From assembly GCF_028462495.1 (NCBI RefSeq), contig NZ_JAQOWX010000009.1:14314-78313 (forward strand): a DNA stretch of 64,000 nucleotides, given 5' to 3'. How positions within the stretch are numbered: position 1 is the stretch's first letter; the number at the start of each line of letters is the position of its first letter. The translations under genes and the position numbers were made by a program. The DNA is from Roseateles_E sp005503085. Lineage in GTDB: Bacteria > Pseudomonadota > Gammaproteobacteria > Burkholderiales > Burkholderiaceae_C. Shown one piece after another: positions 9,920 through 18,946 of this stretch. The notes beneath the pieces are model-generated. The model was not told the DNA's origin. It searched no databases and saw only the letters and a program-made list of their open reading frames with translations.

Positions 9920-10386
9920 GCGACACCGCACACGTCCGAGGCGACACCCCCAGCGCCGCCGCCCCTCCCCCCATCGGCCGCCGGACTCGCCGCCTCCCGG
10001 CCGGCTGCCCGCCCGCTGCCAGCGCGCAGACTCAAAGCCCTGCCCCTCGCAGCGGCCGCCGCCATCACCGCTGGCTCGATCACCGGCCCAGGGCCTTCCC
10101 CAATCTGCGCGCTTCGCGCCGGATGCGCGCGCTGGCCGCCTCCATCGCTGCGCCGCTGGTGACGCAGCCAGCCCTGGCCCAGGGTTTCGAGAAGATCAAC
10201 ACGACGGTGACCAACGTCAACATGATCCTGGTGACGATCTCGGTCGCCGTGGTGACCATCGCCATCATCTGGGCCGGCTTCAAGATGATCTTCCAGGGCG
10301 CCCGCCTGGCCGATGTGGCCAATGTGCTGATCGGTGGCACCCTGGTCGGCGGCGCCGCCGCCTTTGCGACCTTCATCGTCAGCTGA
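9916..10386 (+). CDS. virB2: VirB2-like conjugative pilin
   Basis: The last 87 residues have the VirB2/TrbC pilin layout: a leader ending TQPALAQG, a short loop, and two hydrophobic helices (ILVTISVAVVTIAIIWAGF and VLIGGTLVGGAAAFATFIV) separated by a basic/polar loop. The pilin polymerises into the transfer pilus. The ATG at 9916 overlaps the virB1 stop, giving an unusually long basic, Pro-rich leader of about 90 residues. An internal ATG at 10123 would give a normal-sized prepilin of 87 residues but lacks a clear ribosome site. I keep the coupled start but am unsure of it. Confidence 0.8.
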   Translation: MSDTAHVRGDTPSAAAPPPIGRRTRRLPAGCPPAASAQTQSPAPRSGRRHHRWLDHRPRAFPNLRASRRMRALAASIAAPLVTQPALAQGFEKINTTVTNVNMILVTISVAVVTIAIIWAGFKMIFQGARLADVANVLIGGTLVGGAAAFATFIVS

Positions 10387-10423
10387 GCGTCCAGCACCGC
10401 TCAGCCTGGATCGGAGTTCCACC

Positions 10424-10756
10424 ATGCAGCCCGAGACGATCTACAAGGGTGCGACGCGGCCCGCGATGAAGCTGGGCATTCCGCTCACGCCGCTGGTCAC
10501 CCTCTTCGGCAGCGGCATGCTGCTGATCGTGTGGGGCGGTCTGCTCGTGAGCTGGTGGACGGCGCTCGTGGTCCTGCTGGCCCTGTGCCCGGCCCTGATC
10601 TGGATGCGGCTCATCACCGCCCGAGACGACCAGCGATTCCGGCAGGCCTATCTCGCCCTGCGACTGCGCCTGCATGACCGCAACCATCGCTTCTGGTGCG
10701 CCCGCAGCTACGCCCCCACCCTCTACCGAGGAGCCCGCGATGCTTGGCATGTCTAG
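10424..10756 (+). CDS. virB3: VirB3-like T4SS inner-membrane protein
   Basis: The protein is 110 residues from ATG 10424, matching the VirB3 length and pattern: a short polar N-terminus (ETIYKGATRPAMKLGIPL) followed by two adjacent membrane helices and a basic C-terminal tail with RLHDRNHRFWCARSY. VirB3 docks with the VirB4 ATPase at the inner membrane. The frame is open further upstream to 10334, but that part overlaps virB2. It overlaps the virB4 start by 17 bases. Confidence 0.85.
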   Translation: MQPETIYKGATRPAMKLGIPLTPLVTLFGSGMLLIVWGGLLVSWWTALVVLLALCPALIWMRLITARDDQRFRQAYLALRLRLHDRNHRFWCARSYAPTLYRGARDAWHV

Positions 10757-13232
10757 CAGCCCCCCGGCCGGCGCGGGCCGCCGCTTCGGGCAACCTGCAC
10801 CGGCCCAGCCCCGGTACTGGCGCCAGGTTCGCACGGAGAACCCCCTGGCCAGGTTCGTGCCGTTCTCGTCGATGCTCAGCCCCCACGACGTGATCACGCG
10901 GGGTGGCGACTACCTGCGCGTCTGGCGCCTGGACGGGATTCCCTTCGAGTGCGCCGACGAGCACCTCGTCCAGGAGCGCCATGAGGCCCTGTGCAGCCTG
11001 CTGCGCAACCTCGCCGGTGGCCAGTGGGCCGTGTGGACCCACAGGCTCCACCGCCATGTGAGCGACCAGCTGGAACACCCGCCGGTATCCGGCTTCGCCC
11101 GCGACCTGTCCCAGGCCTACCAGGCCCAGCTCGGCGAGCGCCCCATGATGAGCAATGAGCTCTACCTGACCCTGGTCTACCGCCCGGAGTCCTCGCGCGT
11201 GGGCCGGGCGCTGCGGTCAAGGCCCCGCTCGCGAGTCGCCATTGCCGAGGCCCAGTCGGACGCCCTGCGCGTGATGGAGGAGCGCACAGCCCTGGTCGCA
11301 CGGGTGCTGCAAGGCTTCGGCCCGCGCCTGCTGGGCGTCCGCCAGCAGGGCCAGCGGGCCTACGCCGAGGTGGCTGAGTTCCTGGGCTACCTGGTCAACG
11401 GCCGGCCCGACCCCGTGCCGCTGGCAACGGGGCCGTTGTACCGGACCCTGCCCAAGGTCCGCCTGTCCTTCGCGGGCGACAAGCTGGAGCTGCGATACGG
11501 CGACGAGCGCCGCTACGCGGCCCTGGTCGACATCAAGGAGTATGCCGACGCGGTCGAACCCGGCATCCTCGACTCGCTGCTCTACGAGGCCAGCGAGTTC
11601 ATCGAGACCCAGTCCTTCTCCATCCTGCCGCGCCGTGAGGCCATGCGCGCGCTGGAACTGCAGCGGGACCAGCTGATCGCCAGCGACGATGTCGTGGCCA
11701 GCCAGATCGCCGACATGGACGCGGCCCTGAACGAGCTCGGCGATGGCCAGTTCTGCATGGGCGAGTACCACTACAGCCTGGTGGTGTTCGGCCATGACGG
11801 GGCGGATGCCGGCCGGCATGCCGCGCAGGCCATCGGCGCGGTTGGCGAAGCCTCAAGCCTGCAGATGTCGCCGGTCGACCTGGTGGCCGACGCCGCCTGG
11901 TTCGCCCAGATGCCCGGCAATTGGAAATGGCGGCCGCGCGACGCCAAGCTCTCCTCGCGCGCCTTCGCGGCCCTGGCCAGCGGCCACAACTTCGCCAGCG
12001 GCAAGCGCGAGGGCAATCCCTGGGGCCAGGCGCTGGCGCTGCTGCGCACGCCCTCCGGCCAGCCCTTCTACCTGAACCTGCATGCGAGCCCGGATGGCGA
12101 AGACTCGGCCGACAAGAAGCTGCCGGGCAACACGCTGATCATCGGATCGACAGGGGTGGGCAAGACCGCGCTGGAAATGTTCCTGCTGGTACTGACCCGC
12201 AAATGGCAGCCGGCACCGCGCCTGGTCCTGTTCGACCTCGACCGCGGCTGCGAGATCGCCATCCGGGCCCTGGGCGGCCGCTACTTCACACTCGAAGCGG
12301 GCCAGCCCACCGGCTGCAATCCGCTTCAGCGCGAACCGACGCCGGCCCGTATCCAGTTCTGGGAACAGCTGGTGCGCACCTGCATCGCGACCACGCCCCT
12401 GCCCCTGCTGCCCGCTGATGAGCGCGCGATCGCCGATGCGGTCAAGGCGGTGGCGATGCTGCCGGCCCCCTTGCGCCGCTTCTCCACGCTGCGGCAGAAC
12501 CTGCCCAAGACGGGAGACAACAGCCTCTTCGAGCGGCTCGGACGCTGGTGCGAGGGCGGCGCACTGGGCTGGGTCTTCGACCAGGCCGGCGATCAACTGA
12601 TCGGTCTGGACGAAGCGCCCATCATCGCCTTCGACACCACGGAGTTTCTGGACCTGCCCGAGGTGCGGACGCCGGTGATGATGGTCCTGCTCGAAGTCAT
12701 GAAGGAGCGCATCGACGGCAGCCGGCTGATCTATGTGATCTCCGAGTTCTGGAAAGCCCTGGATCACGAGATCTTCAGCGACTTCGCCAAGCACAAGCAG
12801 AAGACCATCCGCAAGCAAAACGGCCTGGGCATCTTCGACACCCAGAGCCCGTCCGACGTGCTGAGCCATCCGATAGGCCGGACCATGGTCGAGCAGAGCG
12901 TGACCAAGATCTTCCTGGCCAACCCCCAGGCGCTGCGCGAGGAGTATGTCGAGGGCTTCGGCCTCACCAATGCCGAGTACGACATCGTGCGCAGCCTGGG
13001 CACGCACGGCAACCGCCGCTTCCTGATCAAGCAGGGTCATGCCAGCGCGATCTGTGAGCTGGACCTGACGGGTCTGGACGACTTCATGGCCGTGCTGTCC
13101 GCGACCACAGACAACGTGGCCTTGCTCGATGAGATCCGCCAAAAACATGGTGACGATCCGTGTCAATGGCTTCCCGTCTTCATGCGGGAGGTTCAGCATC
13201 GTCGACTGAGATTTTCAGGGAGAACCGCATGA
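10740..13232 (+). CDS. virB4: VirB4 T4SS ATPase
   Basis: This 830-residue VirB4 ATPase powers pilus assembly and substrate transfer. Start ATG 10740 has a GAGGAG site 6 bases before it; the open frame reaches further up into virB3. The N-terminal half is the CagE/TrbE/VirB4 domain. The C-terminal half has Walker A GSTGVGKTALE (about nt 12146) and the VirB4 motif WKALDHEIFSDFAKHKQKT followed by RKQNGLGIFDTQSPSDVL. At the position of the Walker B aspartate the sequence reads YVISEFWKAL, where VIDEFWKAL would be expected, so Asp is replaced by Ser next to the retained Glu. All else looks intact. The stop overlaps the next start (ATGA). Confidence 0.92.
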   Translation: MLGMSSSPPAGAGRRFGQPAPAQPRYWRQVRTENPLARFVPFSSMLSPHDVITRGGDYLRVWRLDGIPFECADEHLVQERHEALCSLLRNLAGGQWAVWTHRLHRHVSDQLEHPPVSGFARDLSQAYQAQLGERPMMSNELYLTLVYRPESSRVGRALRSRPRSRVAIAEAQSDALRVMEERTALVARVLQGFGPRLLGVRQQGQRAYAEVAEFLGYLVNGRPDPVPLATGPLYRTLPKVRLSFAGDKLELRYGDERRYAALVDIKEYADAVEPGILDSLLYEASEFIETQSFSILPRREAMRALELQRDQLIASDDVVASQIADMDAALNELGDGQFCMGEYHYSLVVFGHDGADAGRHAAQAIGAVGEASSLQMSPVDLVADAAWFAQMPGNWKWRPRDAKLSSRAFAALASGHNFASGKREGNPWGQALALLRTPSGQPFYLNLHASPDGEDSADKKLPGNTLIIGSTGVGKTALEMFLLVLTRKWQPAPRLVLFDLDRGCEIAIRALGGRYFTLEAGQPTGCNPLQREPTPARIQFWEQLVRTCIATTPLPLLPADERAIADAVKAVAMLPAPLRRFSTLRQNLPKTGDNSLFERLGRWCEGGALGWVFDQAGDQLIGLDEAPIIAFDTTEFLDLPEVRTPVMMVLLEVMKERIDGSRLIYVISEFWKALDHEIFSDFAKHKQKTIRKQNGLGIFDTQSPSDVLSHPIGRTMVEQSVTKIFLANPQALREEYVEGFGLTNAEYDIVRSLGTHGNRRFLIKQGHASAICELDLTGLDDFMAVLSATTDNVALLDEIRQKHGDDPCQWLPVFMREVQHRRLRFSGRTA

Positions 13233-13639
13233 AGACATCGTTGCAGCTCGCCGTGCTCAGCTCGCTCGCGTTCGGCACCGCCGCCGCCTGCTCCGCCCCT
13301 TTCGTCAAAGGCAATGAAGCCGTGACGGTCGCGCCCGACGGCAGCACTCGTGTCGAGACACCGCCGCTGCCGAAGGCGTCGCTGGGCAAGCCCTGTCCCG
13401 CGACAAAGCCTGGATGCACGCCCAGCGGCTGGCGGATGGTGGAGACAAAGGACGGCATCCGCGAGTGCACCGAGTTCTACGCCCGGCCGGGCACCTGCCG
13501 TGCGTCGACATTCGGCCAGGAGAAGCGCCCCCGCCAATGGATCGTCAAGTTCAAGGGCGATTGGCTGCAGTGCGAGCGGCCCGACCTCGGCAGCCGCTGC
13601 GTCAGCATCAAGGCGCTGCCGAATCTTGTGGTTCAGTGA
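13229..13639 (+). CDS. Small Cys-rich exported protein between virB4 and virB6
   Basis: This 136-residue protein starts at an ATG that overlaps the virB4 stop. It has a typical signal peptide (MKTSLQLAVLSSLAFGTAAA) followed at once by Cys, so it may be a lipoprotein, although the lipobox is poor. Six further cysteines in the mature part could form three disulfides. Lipoproteins in this operon slot are often entry-exclusion or VirB7-like factors, but I do not recognise the family and the protein is too long for a typical VirB7. Confidence 0.6.
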   Translation: MKTSLQLAVLSSLAFGTAAACSAPFVKGNEAVTVAPDGSTRVETPPLPKASLGKPCPATKPGCTPSGWRMVETKDGIRECTEFYARPGTCRASTFGQEKRPRQWIVKFKGDWLQCERPDLGSRCVSIKALPNLVVQ

Positions 13640-13651
13640 GGAGCAAACATC

Positions 13652-14707
13652 ATGTTCGCCTGGGTCGGATCTCAGCTTGACAGCGTGTTGAACACGTATG
13701 TCGTCGGCGTCATCGCTACGCTGATAAGCGCGATCACGCCGCTCGCGCTGACCGCCATGACGCTCTGGGTCCTGCTGTTCGGCTGGGCAGTCTTGCGCGG
13801 CGAGGCCTCAGAGACTGTGCCGATCTTCGTCTGGAAAGTGGTCAAGATCGGTCTGGTGCTGGCCTTCGCCCTCCAGTCCGGCAATTACATCAGCCATGTG
13901 GTTGAAGTCGCCAATGCCTTGGCGACCGGCGTTGCGGCCACATTCCTCCCCGCTTCAGCGGATCCGACCACAGTCGCCACGCCCTACGCGCTGCTTGATG
14001 CATTCAATGAGAGAGCCAGCCAGCTCGTCCTCGACCTGATGAAGGAGGCCGGCATCACGCGGCTCGACCTGGTCTTCGCCGCCGTCGTCACCGCCTTCGG
14101 CAATGTCATCTTCCTTTGCCTGGCGCTCTTCGTCGTCACGCTCGCCAAGGCCTTCCTGAGCTTCACGCTGGCGGTTGGCCCCTTGTTCATCCTCTGCCTG
14201 GCCTGGCGCCCGACCGCCCGCTTCTTCGACAGCTGGCTGTCGGCGCTACTCAACTCAGTGGTGCTTGCCTGGTTCGCATTCTTCGCCCTGGGGCTCAGCG
14301 CCTACATCGGCGACGCCATCGTGCTGGCCATTCAGTCCCAAGGCGGCTTCCTCGGGCCCCAGCTCAACGTCGTCGCCGAGTCGCTGAAGTACTGCATCGT
14401 GATGATCCTGATGGCCATCGTCTGCTTCCAGGCGCCGGGCCTCGCGTCCGCCCTCACCGGTGGGGCGGCCGTGCAGCAAGGCGTCCAGATGATCCAGAAC
14501 GTCATGATGGTTTCCAGGCTGGGCGCGACAGCGGGTCGTAGCGGCACCGCCGCCAGCGCCCAGGGCGGCGTCATCCGGGCCGGAACCGGCCTGCCCTATG
14601 CACTGGGGCGAGCGGCAGGCAGCGCCGCCTCATACGCACGCACCGGCAGAACTCCGCCGCCCATCACCCCAGCCTACCGACGCGCCGCTATGCGCGGCCT
14701 GGCCTGA
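13652..14707 (+). CDS. virB6: VirB6/TrbL-like polytopic channel protein
   Basis: This 351-residue membrane protein has six or more hydrophobic segments and the VirB6 core (LFILCLAWRPTARFFDSWLSALLNS, described here by its ends FILCL and FDSWL). VirB6 lines the inner-membrane part of the T4SS channel. Start ATG 13652 has a GAGGAG site. The C-terminal 80 residues are Gly/Ala-rich and polar. The gene precedes virB5, the reverse of the Agrobacterium order. Confidence 0.9.
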   Translation: MFAWVGSQLDSVLNTYVVGVIATLISAITPLALTAMTLWVLLFGWAVLRGEASETVPIFVWKVVKIGLVLAFALQSGNYISHVVEVANALATGVAATFLPASADPTTVATPYALLDAFNERASQLVLDLMKEAGITRLDLVFAAVVTAFGNVIFLCLALFVVTLAKAFLSFTLAVGPLFILCLAWRPTARFFDSWLSALLNSVVLAWFAFFALGLSAYIGDAIVLAIQSQGGFLGPQLNVVAESLKYCIVMILMAIVCFQAPGLASALTGGAAVQQGVQMIQNVMMVSRLGATAGRSGTAASAQGGVIRAGTGLPYALGRAAGSAASYARTGRTPPPITPAYRRAAMRGLA

Positions 14708-14757
14708 CAAGGCCAAGCCAGGAACGGCCCCGAACTGCCACACCAGGGAGCATCGCC

Positions 14758-15474
14758 ATGATCATCATTCGCCTCCGGCTCGCATCCTTCTTCTGCGCGC
14801 TCGCGATCACCGTGACCGCCTTCAGCCCAGGCACGGCCAAGGCCCAGGGCATCCCGGTCATCGATGCCGCCAACCTGGCCCAGACCATTCAGCAGGTGAT
14901 GAACGACATCACGGCGATCAACAACCAGGTCCAGCAGATCGTCCACCTGCAAAGCCAGCTCAACAGCATCATCGGCTCTCGCAATCTCGGCGCCGTCTTC
15001 GACAGCCCGCTGCTGCGCAACTACGTGCCCGCCGAGGCCTACACCCTGATCAACGCAGTCAACACCTCGGGCTACGCAGGGCTGAGCGGCACCGCCAAGG
15101 CGCTGCGCGACCAAGGTCTGATCTACAACTGCGCGGACCTTGGCGGCGACGAGCGGATCCGCTGCCAGGCCAGCCTGGCCCAGCCCTACCAGCAAAAAGG
15201 CATGCTCCAGGATGCGATGCGCACGGCGACAGGTCGCCTCAACCAGATCCAGTCCCTGATGCAGCAGATCAATGCCACGACCGACCAGAAGGCCGTGCTG
15301 GAGATCCAGGCTCGCATCGGCGCCGAGAACGCCCTGCTCGCCCACGAGGTCTCCCAAGTGCAGATGCTGCAAGGCATGTCGGACAGCGAGGAGAGGATCG
15401 CGCGCTCGCGCGACCGAGAGCGCCAGTACCAGATGCTCAATCGCACCGGCAAGGTCGCCGACTTCCTGCCCTGA
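14758..15474 (+). CDS. virB5: VirB5-like minor pilin/adhesin
   Basis: This 238-residue exported protein has a clear signal peptide ending TAKAQG. Its mature start IPVIDAANLAQTIQQ and the long amphipathic helix with INNQVQQIVHLQSQL are typical of VirB5. The rest is helical and Gln-rich with a C-terminal arm. VirB5 sits at the tip of the pilus and may contact recipient cells. A GGGAG site precedes the ATG. The 102 bases before virB8 hold no gene that I can see. Confidence 0.85.
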   Translation: MIIIRLRLASFFCALAITVTAFSPGTAKAQGIPVIDAANLAQTIQQVMNDITAINNQVQQIVHLQSQLNSIIGSRNLGAVFDSPLLRNYVPAEAYTLINAVNTSGYAGLSGTAKALRDQGLIYNCADLGGDERIRCQASLAQPYQQKGMLQDAMRTATGRLNQIQSLMQQINATTDQKAVLEIQARIGAENALLAHEVSQVQMLQGMSDSEERIARSRDRERQYQMLNRTGKVADFLP

Positions 15475-15576
15475 TCGGCACCCCTGACACCCCATCCTCA
15501 CACGCGCTGAAGCTCGCCACCAGCGCCAGCACCTGATCGCGCCGCCCGGCGCACCACCGAATCAAGAGGTCACGCC

Positions 15577-16377
15577 ATGAGTGCAATCCTGATGCCAGGA
15601 GAGGCCGCCGCATTGCCAGATCCCATGCCATATGCCGTCCCGAAGGCCAACGCCGCCTGTGCCAGCGCGCGCGACAGCGATCCATCGGACGCAGCGCTGG
15701 GCCACAACGCCGCCTGGGAGATCGATCGGGTCGAGATGCTCGAGCACTCCGAGCAGCGCGCCTGGCGCGCCGCCTGGACCGGCTTGAGTCTCGCCGCGGT
15801 GGGCGTTGCCACAGTCCTCGTACAAAGCCCTCTGCGCGAACTCGTGCCCATCCCCATCGTGGTGGACCGCCTCACCGGCGAGACCACGATACAGCAGCGC
15901 CTTAGCGTCGAGTCCGTCCCGGCGCTGGAAGCCCTCGACAAGCACAACCTGGCCACCTTTGTGCGGGCCCGCGAGGGCTACAGCTGGATGTTCCTGCAGC
16001 GCGACTTCGACCAGGTCGCCCGCACGGCGACGCCGGCCGTCTTCGCCGACTACAACCGCCAGTTCGAGGGCGACACCGCCTTGCAAAGAAGGATCGGGGC
16101 GACCGAAGACTGGCAGGTCCACATCGTGAGCGTGCGGCTCTCGCCGACGGGTCGCAGCGACAACCGCGGAGAAGCGACGGTCACCTACGACAAGACCGTC
16201 AGGATGACGGACCGCAACCTGCCCGAGGTGAGCACACGCCATATCGCCAGCGTCGTGTTCAAGTACCAGCCCAAGGCCCTGGCCAAGGAGAAAGACCGCC
16301 TCGAAAACCCCTTCGGGTTCGTCGTCACCGCCTACCGCTCGGATCCAGAGATCAACACCGCCGGGGGGCGGCCATGA
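15577..16377 (+). CDS. virB8: VirB8-like T4SS assembly protein
   Basis: This 266-residue protein has a cytoplasmic N-terminus, one membrane helix (AAWTGLSLAAVGVATVLV, about residues 67-85) and a periplasmic NTF2-like domain with the VirB8 segments IPIVVDRLTGE, YSWMFLQRDFDQV and FADYNRQF. VirB8 nucleates the channel and contacts VirB9 and VirB10. An AGAGG site precedes the ATG. It overlaps virB9 by 4 bases. Confidence 0.9.
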   Translation: MSAILMPGEAAALPDPMPYAVPKANAACASARDSDPSDAALGHNAAWEIDRVEMLEHSEQRAWRAAWTGLSLAAVGVATVLVQSPLRELVPIPIVVDRLTGETTIQQRLSVESVPALEALDKHNLATFVRAREGYSWMFLQRDFDQVARTATPAVFADYNRQFEGDTALQRRIGATEDWQVHIVSVRLSPTGRSDNRGEATVTYDKTVRMTDRNLPEVSTRHIASVVFKYQPKALAKEKDRLENPFGFVVTAYRSDPEINTAGGRP

Positions 16378-17381
16378 ATGCGCCCCATCGAGCGATGAGC
16401 CGCACGGCGGTGCTCGGCACGCTGATCGCAGGCCTGCTGCTGGACGCCGGACCGGCAACGGCCGGCAGCACGCCAGCCGCAGGCGCTGACCCGCGCCTGC
16501 GTGAGATCAGCTATGACCCGCACCGCGTCGTGACGGTGCCCGTCAGGCGAGGCCAGGTCACGCTTGTGCTGCTCGATGCGGACGAGTCCATCACGGAGCT
16601 CGCCGCCGGCCTGGGCGGCGACTGCTCGAAGGCGGACTCGGCCTGGTGCATCGCGGCGCAGCCCGGCGGGCGCACGGTCTTCATCAAGCCCAAGAGCACC
16701 GCTACAGCGGCCAACAACCTGGCGATCGTCACCAGCCGGCGTATCCACAACCTGCGGTTCCAGGTGCTTCCCGACGACGATCCCAGGCCGGCGCTGTACC
16801 GCCTTATCGTCAAGGCACCGCCTGTTGGCCCAGCACCAGCCCCGCGCGACCGCGAGCCGAATCGCATGAGCTCGGCCGAACGTGCCCTCCTGGCGCTCCG
16901 CGCCATCGAGGCCAGTCTTCAAGCGCCAGCGCCGCGACCGTCCTCCCCGGCGCAGCTGGTCTCCGAACGCCTGCAGGCGAAGCCGGCCGTCGTGAACACG
17001 CAGTACTCCCTGGCCGAAGGCGAGCACTCCCAGGACATCGTGCCGACGCTGGTGTTCGACGACGGGCGCTTCACCTACCTGCGACTCCCGGGCAACCGGG
17101 AGATGCCAGCGGTGTTCCAGGTCCTCGGCGACGGCAGCGAAGCCCTGGTCAATGCCCGCATGGAGGACGACCTGCTGGTCGTGGACCGCGTCAGCCGGCG
17201 CCTGGTCCTGCGCGCCGGCACGGCTGTGGTCGGCTTGTGGAACGAAGCCTTCGACCTCGACGGCATCCCGCCCGAGCAGGGCACCACCGTTGCGGGCATC
17301 CGTCGCGCGCTGAAAGCCACCTCCGGGGCCCCAGCCGCGCCTGCAGCCCCACCGTCCAGACTTGCCGGAGCTGCACCATGA
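16374..17381 (+). CDS. virB9: VirB9-like outer-membrane core protein
   Basis: This 335-residue protein has a signal peptide (hydrophobic residues 12-30). Its N-terminal VirB9 domain begins DPRLREISYDPHRVVTVPVRRG, and its C-terminal beta domain contains PTLVFDDGRFTYLRLPGN and ALVNARMEDDLLVVDRV. With VirB10 it forms the outer core complex. Both ends overlap neighbours by ATGA, which indicates coupled translation. Confidence 0.92.
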   Translation: MNAPHRAMSRTAVLGTLIAGLLLDAGPATAGSTPAAGADPRLREISYDPHRVVTVPVRRGQVTLVLLDADESITELAAGLGGDCSKADSAWCIAAQPGGRTVFIKPKSTATAANNLAIVTSRRIHNLRFQVLPDDDPRPALYRLIVKAPPVGPAPAPRDREPNRMSSAERALLALRAIEASLQAPAPRPSSPAQLVSERLQAKPAVVNTQYSLAEGEHSQDIVPTLVFDDGRFTYLRLPGNREMPAVFQVLGDGSEALVNARMEDDLLVVDRVSRRLVLRAGTAVVGLWNEAFDLDGIPPEQGTTVAGIRRALKATSGAPAAPAAPPSRLAGAAP

Positions 17382-18946
17382 ACACCGCATCTACACGCCC
17401 CAGCGACATGGACCGGCCAGGCAAGATGGGCGGATCGGTGGTTCCCGCCTCACCCGAGGACAGGGACAGCGTATCGGAAAGCCGGGCAAGCGCTGGCGCA
17501 AAGCCAGGAGCCCAGACTGACGACCAGGCGCGAATCCCGGACGTGTCGGCCCCTCGGCATCCGCCCATCTCCTGGAAGAGCGTGATAGCGGTGCTCCTGC
17601 TCGCTGGCACCCTGGCCACCATCACGGTGACCGCCCTTCAACGCTGGTCATCAAGCTGGTCCAGCACGGCGGCTGACGACAGCAAAACCGGCCGCGACAG
17701 GCCGGCCGCAGCCAGCGCCGAGCCCCGCAAGCTTGATCTCACGGGTGCGGCAGCGCTCAGCAGCCCGCATCAGACGACCAAGCAGGCGAGCGCTGGCCCG
17801 GCCGCTGGATCGCCACACCGGATTCCCGCGCTGGTGCCGACTGACGCGGAGTTGTCCGAGCCCATCGGTGTGCGGCGGACGGGCGCTGCCCCACAGCCAG
17901 GCGCTGGCACTGGGCGCCCCGAGGATGCACCCGTGATGCTGGTGACCGCAAAACCCGGCCTGGCCGCTTCACGGGTGGCGAGCCCCCTGCCCAACGAGTC
18001 TTCAGCAGGACACCTATTGGACGCGCGGGGCGGCGGTCCCGGCACCGAGGCGGGCGATCGCATGCTCGCGACGGAGCGCAATCTCCAGGACTATCAGCGG
18101 CGCCTCCAAGGCCTGCTCGACCAGCTGACCCAGGCGAGCGATCTGGCGCGCGGTCAAGATCTGGCACAGGGTGCGACGCAGCCTGGAGCGCCGAGCCTGA
18201 GCGCTCCCACCTACCTTGCGCCCGACCATTCAGCTGCTGGCGCATACCCTGGTTCCCAGGCCCATGGCCAGGCCCCTGATGGCCAGCTTGCAGCGGCGCT
18301 GCTCGGCGGCATCTTGCCCCGCTCGGCGACACCGAAGGCGATGGCGGCCATGCTCGGCAATCGCAGCCTGACCCTGCCCAAGGGGACCTCCTTCAGCTGC
18401 GCGCTCAAGACGCGGATCGTCAGCGCAAGCGCCGGCCTGGTCAGCTGCATGGTCCAGCGCAATGTTTACGGTGACGATGGCCGCGTGCTGCTGATCGAGC
18501 GGGGCTCCCATCTCGACGGCGAGTACCGGGTCACCACGGTGCGCCCCGGCACCGTGCGCATTCCTGTGCTGTGGACGCGCGTGCGCACGCCGCTGGGCGT
18601 GACCGTGGACATCGACTCCCCGGCCACCGGCCAGCTCGGCGAGTCGGGCATCGACGGTCATGTCGACAATCGCTGGTCCGAGCGCATCGGCGCGGCCATG
18701 CTGCTGTCCCTGATCGACGACTCGGTCCAGCTGATCGCGAGCAAGCAGTCCGAGGAACACCGCAGCGGCACGGTGGTGCTGTCTTCGACCACCTCGAACA
18801 CCTCGAAGCTCGCTGAGAAGGTGCTCGACAGCACGATCAACATCCCGCCGACGATCTACCGCAACCAAGGCAGCATCGCCGCCATCCACGTGGCCCGCGA
18901 CATCGACTTCTCGGGGGTCTACGAACTGCAGCCGAGCGCACCATGA
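17378..18946 (+). CDS. virB10: VirB10-like core-complex protein
   Basis: This 522-residue protein starts at ATG 17378, overlapping the virB9 stop; the frame continues open far upstream but only as a shadow of virB9. It has a cytoplasmic Pro-rich N-terminus, one membrane helix (VIAVLLLAGTLATITVTAL, about residue 70), a long low-complexity periplasmic linker with a predicted coiled coil, and the C-terminal TrbI/VirB10 barrel domain (LPKGTSFSCALKTRI, DGRVLLIERGSHLDGEY, NIPPTIYRNQGS). VirB10 spans both membranes and gates the channel in response to ATP use. Confidence 0.92.
   Translation: MNTASTRPSDMDRPGKMGGSVVPASPEDRDSVSESRASAGAKPGAQTDDQARIPDVSAPRHPPISWKSVIAVLLLAGTLATITVTALQRWSSSWSSTAADDSKTGRDRPAAASAEPRKLDLTGAAALSSPHQTTKQASAGPAAGSPHRIPALVPTDAELSEPIGVRRTGAAPQPGAGTGRPEDAPVMLVTAKPGLAASRVASPLPNESSAGHLLDARGGGPGTEAGDRMLATERNLQDYQRRLQGLLDQLTQASDLARGQDLAQGATQPGAPSLSAPTYLAPDHSAAGAYPGSQAHGQAPDGQLAAALLGGILPRSATPKAMAAMLGNRSLTLPKGTSFSCALKTRIVSASAGLVSCMVQRNVYGDDGRVLLIERGSHLDGEYRVTTVRPGTVRIPVLWTRVRTPLGVTVDIDSPATGQLGESGIDGHVDNRWSERIGAAMLLSLIDDSVQLIASKQSEEHRSGTVVLSSTTSNTSKLAEKVLDSTINIPPTIYRNQGSIAAIHVARDIDFSGVYELQPSAP

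Noticed and set aside
15475..15576. Possible VirB7 gene between virB5 and virB8
   Set aside because: No frame with a signal peptide and lipobox was found in these 102 bases.
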